This document shows positions 32,918 through 36,677 of a DNA stretch of 36,677 bases, one piece after another. The translations under genes and the position numbers were made by a program. Every line of letters begins with the position of its first letter. Position 1 is the first letter of the stretch. Source of the DNA: an uncultured Myxococcales bacterium. Its GTDB lineage: Bacteria > Myxococcota_A > UBA9042. Where the stretch lies: assembly GCA_903883645.1 (NCBI GenBank), contig CAISBR010000243.1, positions 1 through 36,677 on the forward strand, in the 5' to 3' direction. The notes below the pieces were generated by a model that was not told the origin of the DNA, made no database searches, and was given only the letters and a program-made list of their open reading frames with translations.

Positions 32918-34714
32918 TCACACCCCACCCTCTTGCGCCATCGAATCCACCTCTTGCACCACGTGCACGCCGATAAACTCGGCCGGCCGAAACGGCGCCA
33001 GCCACACGTCGACCGCAACTTGACCCAGCGTAATCGATTCCTCGTTGTTGACGCTGTCGTCGCAGCGGACAATGTAGGCCTGGTCCGCGCTTTCGCCCTT
33101 TAGGTAGCCTTGACGCCAAAGTCCATCGAGGAAGAAGCCGACATCGCGCTGGATAATGTGCCACAACTGCTGGTCATTCGGCTCAAAGATCACCCACTGC
33201 AGGCCGCGGTAGAGCGCCCGGCCGATGGCCAGAATCGTGCGACGTACGTTGATATACAGGAGCTGCGGCTCCGACGATGCGGTGCGCGCACCCCACACGC
33301 GAATGCCGCGCTGGCCGAGCACCTGCAGGCAGTTGACGCCTTCGCCATTGAGCATAGCCAGATCGCCTTGCTGCAGCATGAGTTGCAGATCGACGACGCC
33401 TTGAAACGCCTCGTTGGCGGGGGCGCGGTACACTCCCATCTCGCGGTCGCAGCGGGCGTAGATGCCGGCCACAAAGCCCGATGGCGGCACAAAACGCGAT
33501 GAGCCGGTCGGTTTGACAAAGGGGTAGTAGAGCGCGGCGTACGACGTGTCGAACAAGCGCCGCCACTGCATCGCCGCGGTGGGTGAGTACTCGGGCGGAA
33601 TGTCGAGGATCGCAAAGCGGTCTTGCCGCTCTTCGCAGATTGCCACGGCCTGCTGCTGCACGACCTCCATGTCGCGCACGGTCCACAAGCCGCGCTGCAC
33701 ACACCACGCCAGGTCGGGCATGCACAGCAAGTCAGTCTGCTCAAATTCTGCAATACCTAGAAGGCCGTAGCGCTGCCCGGGGCCATTATCCATGCCGTTG
33801 AAGTCTTCGGGCCGCACGGTAAACAGCCCGTCGGCACCACCTTCGAGCCGCTGGCCTGCAACCTCGGTGGGGAAGGCGAGGGGCATGGGCGAGTCGCTGT
33901 TCAGGTCGGTGACAAGAATCAGCTGCGACGTGCCGTTGATGATGCGCTCAGCGAACCGCGGCGACTGCCTCGCTAGGTTGAGGTCGCGGAACACCTCGCG
34001 CTGACTGTGGGTTTCGGCGATGAGGTCAAAGTGCACCGGCTCGACCAGCGTGGGCGCCGACGAGGCGAACGTGGTCTCAAGCGGCTCGCGCTCATTCCAG
34101 TACAGCAGGCGGCCTTCGACGGCGGCGACCACGCGGTAGGCTTCGTGCACACCATCGCTCAGCTTGATCTGCGTACCGCGGGCAAAGCCGTACGTTGACT
34201 TGACCATCACCGAGTTGTCGCCCGGCTGCCCATCGACGGTGAGAAACGTCTGCACCGGCGACGGCCGCGCCACCACCGAGACACGGATCTCGTTGCCCCA
34301 CACGCCCTCGCTCATGGCCTGGACGAGTAAGGTGTTCTGCTTCGCGCCGTCGCGCAGCCGAACGGAGCTTTTGATCGCAAAATCAAAGCGGTCTGGCGCC
34401 GCGGCACGGAAGTTGGGGCGGTCGTCGTCCGTAGGCTGGTCGAACAGGTGCGCAATGCGCATGACGTAGCACTCGCGGCCGCCATTCAAGAAGAACCCAT
34501 CGACCGACGGTGCCAGAAACGTGTCCATCTCAGGCGGTAACTTGCCAAAAATGCTATAGAACTGCTCAATGCTGGTGACGCGCACCGGGTCGTTGGTCGG
34601 GCCGCGCTGGGCCATGCCCAAGAACACCGGAATGCCGCTGGGCAATAGCCCGAGCTCGGTCGGCCGCGAGGGGCCGCGCTCCATAAAGACGCCGGGGGCG
34701 CGGTTGTTGACCAT
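32918..34714 (-). CDS. CIS tail sheath protein (Afp2/3/4-like)
   Basis: A 598-aa contractile sheath protein. The start RAPGVFMERGPSRPTELGLLPSGIPVFLGMAQRGP is typical (short N-terminal strand, then 'PxxVxAFxGxAxxGP'). Conserved C-terminal features include GIRVWGARTASS, LYINVRRT, FEPNDQQLWHIIQRDVGFFLDGLWRQG and the closing strands FRPAEFIGVHVVQEV that link sheath subunits. It surrounds the tube and contracts on firing. The ATG at 34714 has AGGAG 4 bp upstream; the GTG at 34753 lacks a site. This is the only sheath gene here, while Afp has three. Confidence 0.93.
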   Translation of the reverse strand: MVNNRAPGVFMERGPSRPTELGLLPSGIPVFLGMAQRGPTNDPVRVTSIEQFYSIFGKLPPEMDTFLAPSVDGFFLNGGRECYVMRIAHLFDQPTDDDRPNFRAAAPDRFDFAIKSSVRLRDGAKQNTLLVQAMSEGVWGNEIRVSVVARPSPVQTFLTVDGQPGDNSVMVKSTYGFARGTQIKLSDGVHEAYRVVAAVEGRLLYWNEREPLETTFASSAPTLVEPVHFDLIAETHSQREVFRDLNLARQSPRFAERIINGTSQLILVTDLNSDSPMPLAFPTEVAGQRLEGGADGLFTVRPEDFNGMDNGPGQRYGLLGIAEFEQTDLLCMPDLAWCVQRGLWTVRDMEVVQQQAVAICEERQDRFAILDIPPEYSPTAAMQWRRLFDTSYAALYYPFVKPTGSSRFVPPSGFVAGIYARCDREMGVYRAPANEAFQGVVDLQLMLQQGDLAMLNGEGVNCLQVLGQRGIRVWGARTASSEPQLLYINVRRTILAIGRALYRGLQWVIFEPNDQQLWHIIQRDVGFFLDGLWRQGYLKGESADQAYIVRCDDSVNNEESITLGQVAVDVWLAPFRPAEFIGVHVVQEVDSMAQEGGV

Positions 34715-34806
34715 GCTGCTCCTGCTTCCAAGGACTCGCGACCGAGTCGCCACCGTGTCGCTCTAGCGCGTCGCACTTCTGGGCCGGTGTCGCCCGAATC
34801 AGCAGA

Positions 34807-34971
34807 CTATTTGCGCGACTTGTTGATCTCCTTGTTGATTTCGGAGATCTCTTTGACCCAGACCTGGCGCTCTTTGTGCTCCATGTCGAGGATTTCGTCG
34901 AGCGGCCAATGAAAGTGGTAAGCGATGTACGCTACCTCCTGGTAGAGCCGTTCCAGGGGGTAGCTTACGAT
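34807..34971 (-). CDS. Small conserved CIS protein (DUF6760-like), no canonical start codon
   Basis: The frame reads IVSYPLERLYQEVAYIAYHF followed by HWPLDEILDMEH and a Lys/Glu-rich helix to TAG at 34807-34809. From memory this fits a ~50-60-residue eCIS-associated family (often starting MxxYPLxxLYEEVAxxAYHFHW). In this frame no ATG, GTG or TTG occurs between the stop TGA (34981-34983) and Met34 of the peptide. I give ATC at 34971 as the earliest residue of the conserved core, not as a proven start. The preceding gene ends in the overlapping frame with a GGGGG run (34973-34977), so a -1 frameshift fusion is the alternative (see findings). Confidence 0.6.
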   Translation of the reverse strand: MVSYPLERLYQEVAYIAYHFHWPLDEILDMEHKERQVWVKEISEINKEINKSRK

Positions 34972-35336
34972 TCCCCCAGGTCACCTCCGGTATCGACCTC
35001 GAACTGGTGGCCGCACTCAGGGCACTTGGCCTTGATCATCGCCGTGCCTTCTTCGTTGACGCGGCGGTAAAAGTCTTGCAGGTACGCCAGATCGACCGAG
35101 AACAGCGACTCGATGATCGAGGGATTGATCGACTTGAGCGATCCCAGCTGCTCGATCACGCGCGAGAGCAGAATGATCACCAAGTACGCGCGGTTATTCT
35201 GCACGCGATAGTCTTGCAGCGGCAGAATCTCGTCTTTGGCGGTGGCGAGGCGCATCACGCCCTTCTTGTGGACAACGCCGTCTTTGTCAACGTAGCCGCG
35301 CGGAAGGGTAAACTCGAATTGGGTCATGAATGACAT
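34965..35336 (-). CDS. T4-baseplate/tail-assembly-chaperone-like CIS protein
   Basis: A 123-aa protein. FEFTLPRGYVDKDGVVHKKG, then MRLATAKDEILPLQDYRVQ, and LLSRVIEQLGSLKSINPSII match the family named for T4 baseplate proteins that recurs in eCIS loci (probably Pfam 'T4 bacteriophage base plate protein'). The C-terminus carries CPECGHQFEVD, a half zinc-ribbon motif (one CxxC only). The ATG at 35336 has GGAG 7 bp upstream. Its last codons overlap the next CIS frame. In phages such small proteins act in tail assembly, sometimes via a frameshifted long form. It is the first CIS gene transcribed in this window. Confidence 0.75.
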   Translation of the reverse strand: MSFMTQFEFTLPRGYVDKDGVVHKKGVMRLATAKDEILPLQDYRVQNNRAYLVIILLSRVIEQLGSLKSINPSIIESLFSVDLAYLQDFYRRVNEEGTAMIKAKCPECGHQFEVDTGGDLGES

Positions 35337-35456
35337 GGACTTTCTCCGATAGGTGGTCGAGGGAGCACGGCCGGGGGCACGCTGCTTGGGCCGATCGTCT
35401 CCGCGAACCCGTCGAAGATCACACAAGCCGGGCGGACTGGCAAGGGGGCCGAGCGG

Positions 35457-36074
35457 CTAGGGCTGCGGCGGGGTCGGCGGCTCGCGCGACGCGGTGGGCA
35501 GCGGCGGCAGCTCGGCGACCACGGCGTCCCAGTCGACGGACACTTCGGGGAGGATGGCTAGAGGGCGTGTACCTGCCAGTTCCTGAACCGAAACATTGGA
35601 GTACACACCGTCTTGCAACACGTACACCCAAAGCACCCGCTCGGCGGGGTCCACAAGCCACAGCTCGCGCACGCCAGCCTGCTCGTAGCGGCGACGCTTG
35701 AGGACGTGGTCGTAGCTCGCGTGCCCCGGCGAAACCACCTCAAGAATGAAATCGGGGGCACCGCGCACACCCTTGCGCTCGATCTTGTTGGGATCACAGA
35801 CGATCAGCAGGTCGGGCTGAACGGTTGTGGTGACGTCGTCGTTGGCCTCACCGGCGCGCGGCAGCAACACGTCGAGCGGCGAGAGCATGGGCTTGCAGGG
35901 CTTGCCGCGAAGTTGCTGGTAAAACTGCGCAAACACCGCGCCCACCACGGTCTGATGGTCGACAACGGGGGCCGGCGACATCGCGTATGCCTCGCCGTCG
36001 ATCAGCTCCCAGCGCTGGCCATCGTCCCAGCTCTGGTAGTCGGCGTAGGTATAGGAGTTTTTTGGCTGCTGCAT
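35457..36074 (-). CDS. Uma2-family (DUF820) endonuclease-like protein
   Basis: A 205-aa protein of the PD-(D/E)XK-type Uma2 family. YTYADYQSW and WELIDGEAYAMSPAP are the usual start. The nuclease core reads QPDLLIVCD (Asp), FILEVVSP (Glu), then KRRRYEQAGVRELWLVDP (Lys/Tyr-Gly-V-x-E-xWLVDP). Family members are common in cyanobacteria and myxobacteria in many copies; their function is unclear, and a DNase role is predicted from fold only. The Pro-rich C-terminus (EPPTPPQP) is untypical but short. The ATG at 36074 has GAGG 6 bp upstream. It lies 120 bp upstream of the CIS cluster and is probably not part of it. Confidence 0.8.
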   Translation of the reverse strand: MQQPKNSYTYADYQSWDDGQRWELIDGEAYAMSPAPVVDHQTVVGAVFAQFYQQLRGKPCKPMLSPLDVLLPRAGEANDDVTTTVQPDLLIVCDPNKIERKGVRGAPDFILEVVSPGHASYDHVLKRRRYEQAGVRELWLVDPAERVLWVYVLQDGVYSNVSVQELAGTRPLAILPEVSVDWDAVVAELPPLPTASREPPTPPQP

Positions 36075-36154
36075 GGCGACCTCTGGGGTCATTGTGTGCA
36101 TGTCGGGGTGGTGGGGCAAGCGTGCTGGCGCCAGGATTCGACCGCTCAGGGCAG

Positions 36155-36677
36155 CTATTGGCGATGCGGGGCCGAGCTAGGTCCCGACTTGGAGCGGGTT
36201 GGACCGTGTTGGGCATTGACGTTTTGCCGAGCTCCACGGGTCGAGCAGGCCGCGGCGCAGTCGACATGTCTGCGTTTCGCAATATCCTCCCAGTCCGGTT
36301 GCAGGTAGTCGTAGCACTGCTCTTCTTCCCTCGCTCGCACCTTCGGCGGAAGCGACCTCGAATACTCCTGCGCGCGTCTGTATTTCTCCTCCGCCTCTTC
36401 ACGCTCTTCGGCCGCCTGCTGCCGAAGCTGCCACGGCAGCAGCACCAAAGCCTCTTCGCTAGCTGGCATGACGGACCGCGCCCGGCCCCGCCACGAAAAC
36501 GAATACACATGCGGCCCCGGCGCGACTGAGCAGTCACAGGCTTGCACAGCGCTCGGGTTCGCCGTCCACGCTTCGCACGGCTCGACGATGCCGTACCCGC
36601 CCCTCATCAACTTCCAGCGCAACTGGACGACCTTGCCGTCGCGCAACACGCGGACCGGCGTTGGCGCCCGGCGCCCC
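36155..36677 (-). CDS. Unrecognised protein, 5' partial at right edge
   Basis: The frame is open to the window edge, so the N-terminus is missing; about 174 residues are visible. The sequence has a folded-looking start (VLRDGKVVQLRWKLMRGGYG ... WTANPSAVQACDCSVAPGPH) and a charged helix (QQAAEEREEAEEKYRRAQEY). A Cys-containing tail (CYDYLQPDWEDIAKRRHVDCAAAC) follows. The last ~25 residues are low in coding character, so the true end could be affected by a frameshift. I recognise no family. The reading frame is supported mainly by its openness and the amphipathic helix. Confidence 0.4.
   Translation of the reverse strand, partial: GRRAPTPVRVLRDGKVVQLRWKLMRGGYGIVEPCEAWTANPSAVQACDCSVAPGPHVYSFSWRGRARSVMPASEEALVLLPWQLRQQAAEEREEAEEKYRRAQEYSRSLPPKVRAREEEQCYDYLQPDWEDIAKRRHVDCAAACSTRGARQNVNAQHGPTRSKSGPSSAPHRQ

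Noticed and set aside
1..36677. tRNA, rRNA, CRISPR, IS elements
   Set aside because: No cloverleaf-like CCA stem sequences, rRNA core motifs, spacer-repeat arrays or transposase frames were noticed on reading both strands; a covariance-model scan was not possible.

Overview
The window is GC-rich DNA from a proteobacteria-like Gram-negative bacterium. The best guess is a deltaproteobacterial-grade lineage (Myxococcota or a relative). This rests on a very cysteine-rich secreted lipoprotein, secreted PEGA-like proteins, a small Cys-rich protein with a KW...C-ATH signature, and an acyl-CoA carboxylase operon fused to prmA/rsmE. The taxonomic call is an inference. No rRNA, tRNA, CRISPR array or recognisable insertion sequence was seen.

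The left half (1-16,416) is ordinary chromosome. It holds a partial RNA methylase and an alpha/beta hydrolase (+), then a secreted MepA-type murein endopeptidase (-). Next is a tight minus-strand operon: biotin carboxylase, biotin carrier protein, PrmA and RsmE. FtsY is divergent from that operon. A large secreted repeat protein, an enoyl-CoA hydratase, a Cys-rich small protein and a Cys-rich lipoprotein follow. A GST-like protein, a second secreted protein and a dual-specificity phosphatase form a + strand group. This half ends with a radical SAM protein and a 40-residue single-span membrane protein with a strong ribosome binding site. A GC-rich hairpin (16,502-16,530) separates it from the right half.

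The right half (16,602-35,336, all minus strand, read right to left) is a contractile injection system (CIS), the phage-tail-like class that includes eCIS/PVC/Afp particles. Order of transcription: T4-baseplate-like assembly protein, a 54-aa conserved small protein without a normal start codon, tail sheath, tail tube with a long KPAP-rich N-terminal extension, a 1554-aa low-complexity protein, LysM protein (Afp7-like), gp27/gpD-like hub protein (Afp8 hub half only), gp25 (Afp9-like), gpJ (Afp11-like), a PASTA-tail protein I fusion (Afp12-like), a 513-aa protein of unknown role, an FHA protein, and a secreted/membrane VWA-FHA protein. The AAA+ ATPase (Afp15), tube terminator (Afp16), PAAR tip, OB-fold spike and a classic tape measure are not visible here. 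They may lie outside the window or be replaced by unfamiliar parts. The two FHA proteins suggest phosphothreonine-dependent regulation or anchoring to the cell envelope.

Beyond the CIS, at the right edge, are a Uma2-family nuclease-like protein and a partial protein with no recognised family.

The points most worth following up are the likely frameshift or non-AUG start of the 54-aa CIS protein, the tube extension, the PASTA-tail fusion, the giant Ala-rich protein in the tape-measure size range, and the FHA/VWA envelope module.
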